Positions 1 through 7,240 of a DNA stretch of 10,640 bases are shown here, piece by piece. The DNA is taken from positions 1 to 10,640 of the forward strand of contig JBOGIQ010000203.1 of the NCBI GenBank assembly GCA_050742535.1. The letters are read 5' to 3'. The notes under the pieces were generated by a model. The model was not told where the DNA came from. It saw only the letters and a program-made list of their open reading frames with translations, and made no database searches. Position numbers and translations under genes: made by a program. Each line of letters opens with the position of its first letter. Position 1 is the stretch's first letter. The DNA comes from Gp6-AA40 sp050742535 (GTDB lineage Bacteria; Acidobacteriota; Vicinamibacteria; Vicinamibacterales; UBA2999).

Positions 1-354
1 CTCAGCCGCGCATGTCGTCTCGTCGATATAGCCCCATCGGTTTATGCGACGGGGTGCGCGCTCGGGATCGGTGCCGACGCGAAGGGCGAGCCGGCGAGCG
101 CCGTTCGGTGACTCGGCGCGGTCGAAGCGCGCCTGGCCGACGTCGTGGCGGCCGGTCCAGAAGACCAGCAGTCTGATACGACCGGAGACGACGTAATGGT
201 GTTCGCTGCCGGACACGGTCGCGTCACACAGCGTCTGGTCAGACGCGGTCGAGCGGCGCGAGAGGTTGAGTGATTTCGCCGTTGCGTGGTCGGCGACCGC
301 GGCCGCGAGCAGGACGAGAGTCAGGCATCCGGAACGGCGCAGGGCGAGCGTCAT
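1..354 (-). CDS. Hypothetical secreted protein, 3' end beyond the window
   Basis: The frame is open for 118 codons from an ATG at 354 to the window edge, so the C-terminus is missing. An AGGA ribosome binding site at 363-366 lies 8 bases before the start. Residues 1-26 look like a classical signal peptide: basic MTLALRR, hydrophobic LTLVLLAAAVA, and a probable cut after ATA at about residue 26. The product should therefore be exported. The mature part has two cysteines (43 and 115) that could form a disulfide, and a segment with the words GTDPERAPRRINRWGYI at about 94-110 that looks like a conserved motif. I cannot assign a named family. The start lies 17 bases after the stop of the upstream membrane-protein gene on the same strand, so the two are probably co-transcribed and may work together. 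The gene is real on the strength of its signal peptide, ribosome binding site and spacing. Its function is unknown. Confidence 0.7.
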   Translation of the reverse strand, partial: MTLALRRSGCLTLVLLAAAVADHATAKSLNLSRRSTASDQTLCDATVSGSEHHYVVSGRIRLLVFWTGRHDVGQARFDRAESPNGARRLALRVGTDPERAPRRINRWGYIDETTCAAE

Positions 355-371
355 CGCACACGTCCTTTCGA

Positions 372-1157
372 TTAGAAGCCGCGTCCGTGGCTGCTCAGCA
401 CGATGTAGAGCGCCCACGTCGTCACGTAGGGAAGCAGGAAGTGGCGCCGCAGCGTCACCCATTCAGTGAACGGGCCGGTCATGGACTTGAACTTGCCCGG
501 TGCGTAGTCAGGGACGGCGACCTTGAAGATCAGCTCGAGAAACATGCGCATGCTGCCGATGGCGGCGAGCAGCAGGAACGCGGGCGAGTCGGTGTGTCCT
601 GACGCAATCAGTCCGCCCAGCGCACCGAAGATGGGACTCTTGGCGAACTTGCGCCAGTAGAAGCCCTCGATGGATCCGTCCTTGTACGCGCCGGCAATTG
701 CCTCGCAGATGCCGATGCTCAACCCGATGACGACGCCGCGCAGTTGCACGGGCCAGGCGTCCGGCAGCACGGCGCCGAGCCGGTAAATCCAGTAGATCGA
801 CGCGAGGAAGCCCGCGCCGAGCGTGAGCCGGATGAGCGGGTTGTGCACGACGCCCTTGACCCAGTGGATCTGCGTCGGAATGCGATATCCCTGCTGCGGC
901 TCGACACGGACGAAGAGTTTCCAGAACTCCGTCGCGATGCGCGACAGGGCGAAGGCGGACAGATAAATGATGAAGGCCGACTGACCGTCCCAGACACCGG
1001 CAGCGGCGAGTGCGGACGTGATGCCGACGGCGAACACCAGCTCGCGCACGAAACGGCGCAGGAGGAACGACTCGTGCGGGGAATCCTTGTAGGCGCCGTA
1101 GGAGGCGGCGTGGAGGCCGGCCAGCAGTCCCAGGGCGGTTGCGATCAGGACAGTCAT
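372..1157 (-). CDS. Multi-pass membrane protein of unknown function with internal duplication
   Basis: The product is a 261-residue protein with several hydrophobic segments (about 2-20, 40-55, 60-75, 110-130, 140-155, 178-200 and 240-256), so it should sit in the inner membrane. I chose the ATG at 1157 because AGGAG at 1164-1168 precedes it by 6 bases. An upstream GTG at 1208 adds only a polar leader with no such site. Two halves are visibly related: GAYKD at 21-25 recurs at 156-160, FLLRRF at 31-36 matches FYWRKF at 166-171, and RIATEFWKLF at 73-82 matches RMFLELIFKV at 204-213. The offset is about 131-135 residues. The repeated polar motif (GAYKD, then E, F, R, F) is probably a functional loop in each half. 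I do not recognise the family. The gene is followed after 17 bases by a secreted protein gene, so the pair is likely an operon. Confidence 0.75.
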   Translation of the reverse strand: MTVLIATALGLLAGLHAASYGAYKDSPHESFLLRRFVRELVFAVGITSALAAAGVWDGQSAFIIYLSAFALSRIATEFWKLFVRVEPQQGYRIPTQIHWVKGVVHNPLIRLTLGAGFLASIYWIYRLGAVLPDAWPVQLRGVVIGLSIGICEAIAGAYKDGSIEGFYWRKFAKSPIFGALGGLIASGHTDSPAFLLLAAIGSMRMFLELIFKVAVPDYAPGKFKSMTGPFTEWVTLRRHFLLPYVTTWALYIVLSSHGRGF

Positions 1158-1162
1158 TGGTG

Positions 1163-1170
1163 ACTCCTCT
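1163..1170 (-). promoter_or_regulatory. Ribosome binding site deciding the start of the duplicated membrane protein
   Basis: On the minus strand the sequence reads AGAGGAGT, five bases before the ATG at 1157. This is a strong Shine-Dalgarno match and selects that ATG over the in-frame GTG at 1208. Confidence 0.7.
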
Positions 1171-1193
1171 CGATCGCTAAGGTGCGGATTCGG

Positions 1194-1221
1194 CTGAGCT
1201 CGGCTCACGCTCGCGTAGAAT
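1194..1221 (+). promoter_or_regulatory. Possible sigma-70 promoter for the kinase gene
   Basis: TAGAAT at 1216-1221 matches the -10 consensus at five of six positions. A weak -35 candidate, CTGAGC, lies at 1194-1199 with a 16-base spacer. Transcription would begin only a few bases before the ATG at 1235. This agrees with the absence of any Shine-Dalgarno sequence there and suggests a very short leader or leaderless mRNA. The -35 match is poor, so this is tentative. Confidence 0.35.
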
Positions 1222-1234
1222 CTGAGCGCGTTCG

Positions 1235-4057
1235 ATGGCGTTATCCCCCGGAGCCCGGTTCGGGAGCTTTGAAATTCTGTCGCTGCTTGGTGCGGGCGGC
1301 ATGGGCGAGGTCTATCGCGCGAGGGACCCGAGGCTGAATCGCGACGTGGCGCTCAAGGTCCTGCCCGAAGCGTTAAGCGCAGACCCCGATCGCCTGGCCC
1401 GCTTCACGCGCGAAGCGCAGACGCTGGCGGCGCTCAACCACTCGAACATCGGCGCCATCCACGGACTGGAGGATGCCAACGGGCGCCAGGCTCTGGTCCT
1501 CGAACTCGTCGAAGGACCGACACTGGCTGATCGCATCGCTCAGGGTGCACTCCCGCTGGAAGACGCGTTGCCGATCGCGCGGCAGATTGCTGAGGCACTC
1601 GAAGCCGCGCACGAGCAGGGGATCATTCATCGCGACCTGAAGCCGGCCAACATCAAGCTCAGACCCGACGGCACGGTGAAGGTGCTCGATTTCGGCCTGG
1701 CCAAAGCGCTCTCGCGAAATGAAGGAAGCGGCATGAGCCGCCCCGATGTCACCGCGTCGCCAACGCTGCTGTCTCCGGCGACGATGACGACCGCCGGTCT
1801 GATTCTCGGCACGGCCGCGTACATGGCACCGGAGCAGGCTCGCGGTAAGCCAGTGGACCGCCGGGCCGACATCTGGGCGTTCGGCTGCGTGCTCTACGAG
1901 ATGCTGACCGGCCGGCGCACGTTCGAAGGGGACGAGGTCACGGATACGCTCGCCGGAATCCTGCGCGGCGAGCCGTCCTGGGATGCGCTGCCGGCGACGA
2001 CGCCGCGCTCGATTCAGCGTCTGGTGCGGCGATGCCTTCAGAAAGACCCGCGCGAACGCCTGCAGGCAATTGGCGATGCGCGAATCGAGCTTGCCGAGAC
2101 AGTGGCCGCACCCGCCCCCGAAACATTCGTGCCGGCTCCGACGGCTTCGACTGGATCGCGGCTCCTGCTCGCCGCGGTTGCCAGTGTCGTGACCGCGTTT
2201 GTCGTCGGCGCGGCTGTCTGGACGCTCAAGCCTGCGCCAGCGACTGAGGAATCCCTCGTCACGCGTTCACTCATCGGCGTCAATCCGTTTGATCAGCGTC
2301 CGCCCGCACAACCTGGTCTGAACACGGGGCCGCTCTCGAGACCGGATCGGACGGCGATCGCCGTGTCGCCAGATGGCCGGACGCTCGTATTCAGAGGCTT
2401 AGGCTTCAACGTCAGTCCTGGCGGGCTAAACCAGACGGCGCTGTTCGTCCGTCCGCTCGACAGCCTCACGGCGCGCCCGATCGTTACGACCACAGGTGGC
2501 GACAGCCCATTCTTCTCTCCGGATGGGGCATGGATCGGCTATGTGGACGGCGGGGAGCTGCGGCGCGTTTCCTCGACGGCGGGGGAAGCGACGGCCACGA
2601 CGATTACTACGCTCCCGAACCGCAGGCAGCGGATTGCCGGTGCGAGCTGGGCGGACGAGGGTTTCATCGTGTTCGCAACCTTCGACGGCGTCTGGCGGGT
2701 TCCGGCGACAGGCGGTACACCCCAGCGGATTGTCGAGGTCGGCGAGAACGAGAATGCGCGCGCACTGCCGCAGGTCCTTCCCGGGGGGCAGTGGGTGTTG
2801 CTCACCGTGCAGCCGACTGCGTTTCGCTGGGACGACGCGAAGATTGTCGCGCGCTCGCTCGTCAACGGCGACGAGAAAGTTCTGCTGACCGACGCCGCAG
2901 ACGCCCGCTATGTATCGACGGGGCATCTCGTGTTTCTGCGGCGCGGAAAGTTGATGGCTGTGGCATTCGACGTCAATCGCGTTGCGCTTGCGGGTGCCCC
3001 TGTCGCGGTCGTGGACGACGTCATGCAGGCGATCCACATGCCGAACAGCCTCGCCGACTCGGGCGCCGGCCAGTTTGCGGTGGCCGCAGCCGGAACGCTC
3101 GTCTACGTCACGGGCGGCCCGCAACCCGCCGACCCAGGGGAGCTGGTGTGGATCGATCGCACGGGAAAGGTCGAGCCGGTCGGTGCACCGCTCGGTCCGC
3201 TGGGCAGCCCGCGAGTCTCGCCCGACGGACGGCGGATTGCCATGTTCAGCGGTGCCGCGGCGACTGATGGTCACCGCGTCTGGGTGTATGACCTGGAGCG
3301 GCGTACCCACACGGCATTGACGACCCGCGATGAGCACGTCGCGTGGGCCGTGTGGTCGCCCGACGGCAGTCGCATCGTCTTCGAGCGCCTGCACGAAGGG
3401 AAAGGGACGCTCTACGTCAGGTCCGCGGACGGCACGGGTGGCGCAGAGCCGATCGTCGACGCCAGACCCACGTATCAGACTCCGAGCTCGTGGGCAAAGA
3501 CGGGCAAGCTCGCGTTCGTGGAGAGCACTGAGGGGACCAGCACCGATATCCGCGTCCTGGACGTCGACGGTGGAGACCGCAGCGGATCCATTGCCGTGCA
3601 GACACCCGAGGCAGACAGCCATCCGGCGTTTTCACCTGATGGCCTGTGGCTGGCGTACGCGTCCGGAGTTTCCGGCCGCTCCGAAGTGTATGTGCAGCCG
3701 TATCCCGCGCCTGGACCCCGTGTGCTGATCTCGACAGGTGGGGGCATGGCGCCAGCGTGGAGAGGAGATGGTCGGGAAATCTACTACCACTTCGTACAGG
3801 ATGGTGCCCTGCGCCTGATGGCCGTCCCGATCACGATCAACGGATCAGCGCTGTCCGCGGGTACGCCTCGCCAGTTGTTCGAAGTAAAGAGGCTGAGCAC
3901 CACCGCACCCGCCCGCGGCTACGACGTGACGCCGGACGGCCAGCGATTTCTGTTCCAACGCGCGGTGGAAATTCCGCCACCGCCACCGTCGCCGATGATC
4001 CTCGTCGAGAACTGGATCGAAGAGCTGAAGCGCCTGGCTCCAGCTTCGAGCCGGTAA
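1235..4057 (+). CDS. Membrane Ser/Thr protein kinase with C-terminal PD40/TolB-like beta-propeller
   Basis: This is a 940-residue Hanks-type (PknB-like) kinase. The cytoplasmic catalytic domain spans about 11-290: glycine loop GAGGMGEV 19-26, ATP-binding Lys41 in VALK, Glu60, catalytic loop HRDLKPAN 132-139 with Asp134, DFG 152-154 and APE 198-200. All key residues are present, so it should be active. The DFG-to-APE segment is long and rich in Ser/Thr, which suits autophosphorylation. One transmembrane helix (about 308-330) follows. The outer part, about 350-910, carries repeats of the PD40/WD40-like kind with SPDG words near 378, 428, 662, 708 and 800 and a TPDG near 899, so it is probably a beta-propeller sensor. 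The C-terminus is a proline stretch (914-918) followed by WIEELKRLAP, a tail common to acidobacterial kinases of this type. The signal and targets are unknown. The stop codon lies 6 bases from that of the convergent DUF3738 gene. Confidence 0.92.
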   Translation: MALSPGARFGSFEILSLLGAGGMGEVYRARDPRLNRDVALKVLPEALSADPDRLARFTREAQTLAALNHSNIGAIHGLEDANGRQALVLELVEGPTLADRIAQGALPLEDALPIARQIAEALEAAHEQGIIHRDLKPANIKLRPDGTVKVLDFGLAKALSRNEGSGMSRPDVTASPTLLSPATMTTAGLILGTAAYMAPEQARGKPVDRRADIWAFGCVLYEMLTGRRTFEGDEVTDTLAGILRGEPSWDALPATTPRSIQRLVRRCLQKDPRERLQAIGDARIELAETVAAPAPETFVPAPTASTGSRLLLAAVASVVTAFVVGAAVWTLKPAPATEESLVTRSLIGVNPFDQRPPAQPGLNTGPLSRPDRTAIAVSPDGRTLVFRGLGFNVSPGGLNQTALFVRPLDSLTARPIVTTTGGDSPFFSPDGAWIGYVDGGELRRVSSTAGEATATTITTLPNRRQRIAGASWADEGFIVFATFDGVWRVPATGGTPQRIVEVGENENARALPQVLPGGQWVLLTVQPTAFRWDDAKIVARSLVNGDEKVLLTDAADARYVSTGHLVFLRRGKLMAVAFDVNRVALAGAPVAVVDDVMQAIHMPNSLADSGAGQFAVAAAGTLVYVTGGPQPADPGELVWIDRTGKVEPVGAPLGPLGSPRVSPDGRRIAMFSGAAATDGHRVWVYDLERRTHTALTTRDEHVAWAVWSPDGSRIVFERLHEGKGTLYVRSADGTGGAEPIVDARPTYQTPSSWAKTGKLAFVESTEGTSTDIRVLDVDGGDRSGSIAVQTPEADSHPAFSPDGLWLAYASGVSGRSEVYVQPYPAPGPRVLISTGGGMAPAWRGDGREIYYHFVQDGALRLMAVPITINGSALSAGTPRQLFEVKRLSTTAPARGYDVTPDGQRFLFQRAVEIPPPPPSPMILVENWIEELKRLAPASSR

Positions 4058-4063
4058 CGAAGA

Positions 4064-4812
4064 CTAGTTTTCTGACGGTTGATGTACTGACTCGACGATT
4101 AGGACGTCGACCGGAGTCTCAGTCGTCGTCAGGACCAGCCCAAGGTGTTCGCGGATGGCTGTCCGGCCGGCCGTTCCGAACAGGTCAGGCGGCGGACCGG
4201 ACGGTGGAGGAGTCCCCGGCGTGCGAAGCGTTTCGCCGGGGTCGGCTGACCACTCCATCGCGAACGCGAAGTCACCCTGTAACCCCGTTCGATCGACGAC
4301 AGGCATTCTGAGCTGGCGGGACAGGTACTCGGCGAAGTACCGCATCGTCACGCGCGGCGTGGACAGCACGCGAATCACCGATGACCCCGGCCCTTGCTTA
4401 CTCGCCTGAAAGAGCGGCGACACGCGCATGTCCTGAGTGCCCCGACGCGCGCGCAGCACGAAGCGCTCCTCGAGCAGCCGGCGGAACATCTGGCGCAGCT
4501 CCGCGTCGGTGGCCGGTCCCTCAGCCTTTGCCTCGATGTCCCATCTCGACCCGCCGATCGACGATGGCAAGCCGACGATCTGATAGTCCGCCAGGCCATA
4601 GGCCCAGCGGATGCAGTCGTTGAGCAGCACGGCCTGAAAGTCGATCCTGCCCGGCGCGATGATCATCCGCGTCTGCGGCGGCTGCAGTCCCCGCTGCCTC
4701 GGCTTGATCGACGCGACCTCGAACGCAGGGTCCGCTGTCTCGCGTGCGCGATCGGCTCGGCCACCGCGAGGGCGCTAATCAAGGCGAATGATGTCAGTCG
4801 CGCGAGCGGCAT
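4064..4812 (-). CDS. TIGR03435/DUF3738 family protein with an apparent frameshift
   Basis: The mature domain is read in one frame from about 4741 to the TAG at 4064. It shows the hallmarks of the family: an early FEVASIKP word at 4703-4723, WAYGL, an R-x-LLEERF segment, the VVDRTGLQGDF motif, EHLGLVL and the terminal LIVESVHQPSEN. That frame has no ATG, GTG or TTG before the TAG at 4775-4777. The only internal ATG, at 4666, would cut off the FEVASIKP segment. A typical signal peptide (MPLARLTSFALISALAVAEPIAHA) starts at an ATG at 4812 but lies in the other frame. A single missing base near 4741 would join them as in normal family members. The call is therefore a secreted protein gene that is either recently inactivated or affected by a sequence error. 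Its function is unknown; the family is abundant in Acidobacteria. It has no obvious ribosome binding site. Confidence 0.8.
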
Positions 4813-4819
4813 GACGTGT

Positions 4820-4849
4820 TTTATAGCGAAGAAGCCGGCGATTCGTTAA
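4820..4849 (-). promoter_or_regulatory. Possible promoter of the DUF3738 gene
   Basis: On the minus strand TTAACG (4844-4849) and TATAAA (4820-4825) are separated by 18 bases, matching the sigma-70 consensus at four and five positions of six. The -10 lies seven bases before the ATG at 4812, so the mRNA would be essentially leaderless. The match may be chance, although the surrounding DNA is GC-rich. Confidence 0.35.
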
Positions 4850-4907
4850 GGGCGCGAATTGAATGCGAACCTCGAGACGTTGACTGCGCGATCGTCGTCG
4901 GCACGGT

Positions 4908-6239
4908 TCAGGCGAGTCCAACACGGTCGCGGCGGTGCTGAGCCGACGTGGTGTGTTCCAGCTTGAACTCGACAGCCGGAACGCTGCGTTGTACCCATTC
5001 CTGCACGAAGACAGCGGCCCACACGAAGAGTGTGCTCCAGAAGTAGATCGATCCGATCGTCGGCCCAGCCCACGGATCCTGCCGCCAGACCGCGGTGAAC
5101 ACATGCGGCAGAATCAATCCTGGCAGGGACAACCACAGCAACCATCGAGCCGCAGGAACCAGCATCTTCGAACCCCGCCACCATCCCACGAGCGGCCCGG
5201 CCACGAGCGGCAGATAGTAGATCCAGCCGAGCGGCGAAACGAGTTGTGCGACGAGAAGCAGGACGGTAAAAACAATATCCGCCGATCCCGCTGCCTGCTG
5301 ATGCCGCAGCAGCACGGCCGAAGCCACGAAGATTGCGAGGTTGCCGAGGGCCGTGACCGGGCGGACCAGCGCGGGCGCGCTCACGATTGGATCGAAGAGC
5401 GGGCTGTCCGCAAACATTCTGGCAACGATTCCCGCGATCGAGCCGTTCATCGGCGCCCACGACCACTCGACAGCTGCCAACGCGTCCAGCCATTGCACGT
5501 GCGCCTGCCACCCGAAGGCCATCAATCCGACCAGAAAGCAGGCCGCGCAGACGCCAGCCATCGCGACTGCTGCCCTGACTTGACGACGCAGCAGGAAGTA
5601 GACCCAGAAGATGCCAAAGAACGGCTTAATGCTGGCCAGGAGCCCGAGGATCACGGCAGCGCGCTCCCACTGCCCGCGACGGGCCGCCGTCCAGGCCAGA
5701 GTCACAGGCACCATGAGGAGAAAGGTGAATTGTCCCGTCGCGATGATGGTGTCCATCGGGGAGGAAATCACGATGAGGGCTGTGGCCCAGCTCAGTCCCG
5801 CCCCACTGATGCGGATCTGGAGCTCTTTTACGATCAACGCAGCCGCCAGCGCGAGCGCCAGCAGATTCACGATCGACCAGGCCATGATGGCGATGCCTGG
5901 GGTCAGCACGGCAAACGGCAGAATCAGCAGGTGAAAGTGCGGCGGGTTCAGGTTCCAGAAATGACGCGATTCACTTGTATCGACTGGAATCAGCGTCGCT
6001 GGACTCGCACCATATATGTCCCGCCCTTCGAGGTAGTACTGCGCAGAGTAATAGAACTTCCCGAAGTCGTTCATGTGGAGCTCACCCACCGTGACCTGCG
6101 CAAGCGCGGCATAGTAGAAGAGCCACATGGCGACCAGGATGACAACTGCCGCGCCAACGGCGAGGCGCACGAGCGGCCCCACCGCCCTCACGGTCATGTT
6201 GGACGGCAGAATGCGCCGAAGCGTGCGGTCGGAGATCAT
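4908..6239 (-). CDS. GT87 (DUF2029) polyprenol-phosphate-sugar-dependent membrane glycosyltransferase
   Basis: This 443-residue protein has about nine to eleven hydrophobic segments, the first at about 22-46. It shows the pattern of the GT87/DUF2029 family: NDFGKFYYSAQYYLEGRDIYG at 57-77, whose Asp58 is the usual candidate catalytic residue after the first helix; NPPHFHLLILPFA at 98-110; GQFTFLL at 169-175; and LLASIKPFFG at 200-209. Known members in mycobacteria transfer mannose from polyprenyl-phosphate-mannose to lipoglycans on the outer face of the inner membrane. The sugar and acceptor here cannot be told. The ATG at 6239 overlaps the TGA of the upstream DUF362 gene as ATGA and has no good ribosome binding site of its own, so translation is probably coupled. 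No terminator is visible in the 95 bases after the stop, so read-through into the DUF3738 gene is possible. Confidence 0.85.
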   Translation of the reverse strand: MISDRTLRRILPSNMTVRAVGPLVRLAVGAAVVILVAMWLFYYAALAQVTVGELHMNDFGKFYYSAQYYLEGRDIYGASPATLIPVDTSESRHFWNLNPPHFHLLILPFAVLTPGIAIMAWSIVNLLALALAAALIVKELQIRISGAGLSWATALIVISSPMDTIIATGQFTFLLMVPVTLAWTAARRGQWERAAVILGLLASIKPFFGIFWVYFLLRRQVRAAVAMAGVCAACFLVGLMAFGWQAHVQWLDALAAVEWSWAPMNGSIAGIVARMFADSPLFDPIVSAPALVRPVTALGNLAIFVASAVLLRHQQAAGSADIVFTVLLLVAQLVSPLGWIYYLPLVAGPLVGWWRGSKMLVPAARWLLWLSLPGLILPHVFTAVWRQDPWAGPTIGSIYFWSTLFVWAAVFVQEWVQRSVPAVEFKLEHTTSAQHRRDRVGLA

Positions 6240-7240
6240 CGGTCGGGGAGCCGCAAGTCCTCGAGGCTCGGAATCAGCTCAAACCGGGCTGCGAACCTGT
6301 CGGGCGACTCGCCTCGCTGATCGATGCGGCGGGTGTCGATGTTGCCCAGATAGCCCGAGGCCGGCGGCAGGTACGGCACCTTCGCCGGATCGAGGCCGAT
6401 GACACGGGCGCAGGTCGCGTCCACGGCGGGAAGGTCGGATCCAATGGCGACGAATCCAAGCTGGCGGGGCTTGCCCATGATCGGACCGTCTCCCTCCATT
6501 GCGGTAATGGCGTCGACGATAGTCAGGTGCGGCTGGATGGTGGCCGTCAGGTCGAGGATCGATTCGAACACGCCGCGCATGTGCAGCACATTCTTGGGCC
6601 AGCCGTAGACGGCGCCCGGTACAACGCCAAAGAGGTTTTTCATGCTGCACGTTATGCCGGCCCAGTGATGAGTCTTGAGCTTCGGCATCGTGATGACGAA
6701 ATCGGATTGCAGCAGCGAGACCGGCAGCGCAATGTCGCGGAGATCCGTGTACCAGCTCTTCGTCGGCACCACCTTCACGTCGTCGTGGTTGAGATCAACG
6801 AAGCGAACGCGCTCCTCGCGGAGGGCGTCGTAGAGTCCGGTCGAGGACAACAGGTATTCGATGTCCCGGCGATGGCCGGGGCCCTCGCCGACGACGACTT
6901 CGGCCGCGCCGCCACGGCGACACGCGGCGATGGCGCCCGCCACGACGGCCGGATGCGTGTTGATGGCCGTTCCTGGCTCGTATTCGACCATGTTCGGCTT
7001 GAGGAACACGCGACGCCCCGCGACATTCACGCCAAGCTCCTGGAACCCGCGAAAAATGATGTCTGCGAGATCGGCTGAATAGCTTGTCGCCGCGAACAGG
7101 CCGACGGCGGAGCGCGCAGGCACCGTAAACGCGTGTCGATCGAACGGGGCCTTGCGCCAGCAGCCGGCGGCCATCGCGGCCGATATCGCGGCGAGAAAGT
7201 CGCGCCGTGAGAGCCTAGAGTCTGAAGCCGTCGACATCAT
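6236..7240 (-). CDS. Tat-exported DUF362 domain protein
   Basis: I start the protein at the first of two adjacent ATGs (7240 and 7237), giving 334 residues. The reading frame stays open to 7441, but that extension is antisense-like, basic and overlaps the upstream gene widely. The N-terminus SRLSRRDFLAAISAAMAAGC (8-27) is a twin-arginine signal with Arg12-Arg13. Cys27 in AAGC could be a lipidation site, though no Leu stands at -3. DUF362 features follow: VFLKPNMVEYEPGTAINTHP (about 78-97), VVGEGPGHR (about 116-124), ITMPKLKTHHWAGITCSMKNLFG (about 183-205), and DAITAMEGDGP then GSDLPAVDATCARVIGLDP (about 243-285). The family is uncharacterised; some members are fused to ferredoxin domains, but none is seen here. 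Tat export suggests folding with a cofactor in the cytoplasm. The start overlaps the upstream toroid gene by 26 bases and the stop overlaps the GT87 start, so this is the middle gene of one operon. Confidence 0.85.
   Translation of the reverse strand: MMSTASDSRLSRRDFLAAISAAMAAGCWRKAPFDRHAFTVPARSAVGLFAATSYSADLADIIFRGFQELGVNVAGRRVFLKPNMVEYEPGTAINTHPAVVAGAIAACRRGGAAEVVVGEGPGHRRDIEYLLSSTGLYDALREERVRFVDLNHDDVKVVPTKSWYTDLRDIALPVSLLQSDFVITMPKLKTHHWAGITCSMKNLFGVVPGAVYGWPKNVLHMRGVFESILDLTATIQPHLTIVDAITAMEGDGPIMGKPRQLGFVAIGSDLPAVDATCARVIGLDPAKVPYLPPASGYLGNIDTRRIDQRGESPDRFAARFELIPSLEDLRLPDR

Noticed and set aside
1158..1208. GTG start 17 codons upstream for the duplicated membrane protein
   Set aside because: No ribosome binding site precedes it, while AGGAG sits correctly before the ATG at 1157.
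2426..3622. 398-codon open frame on the minus strand
   Set aside because: It is antisense to the kinase propeller domain, with an Arg-rich composition and no domain.
4935..6320. 461-codon open frame on the plus strand
   Set aside because: It is antisense to the GT87 gene and its translation is rich in Arg, His, Gln and Asp with no fold signature.
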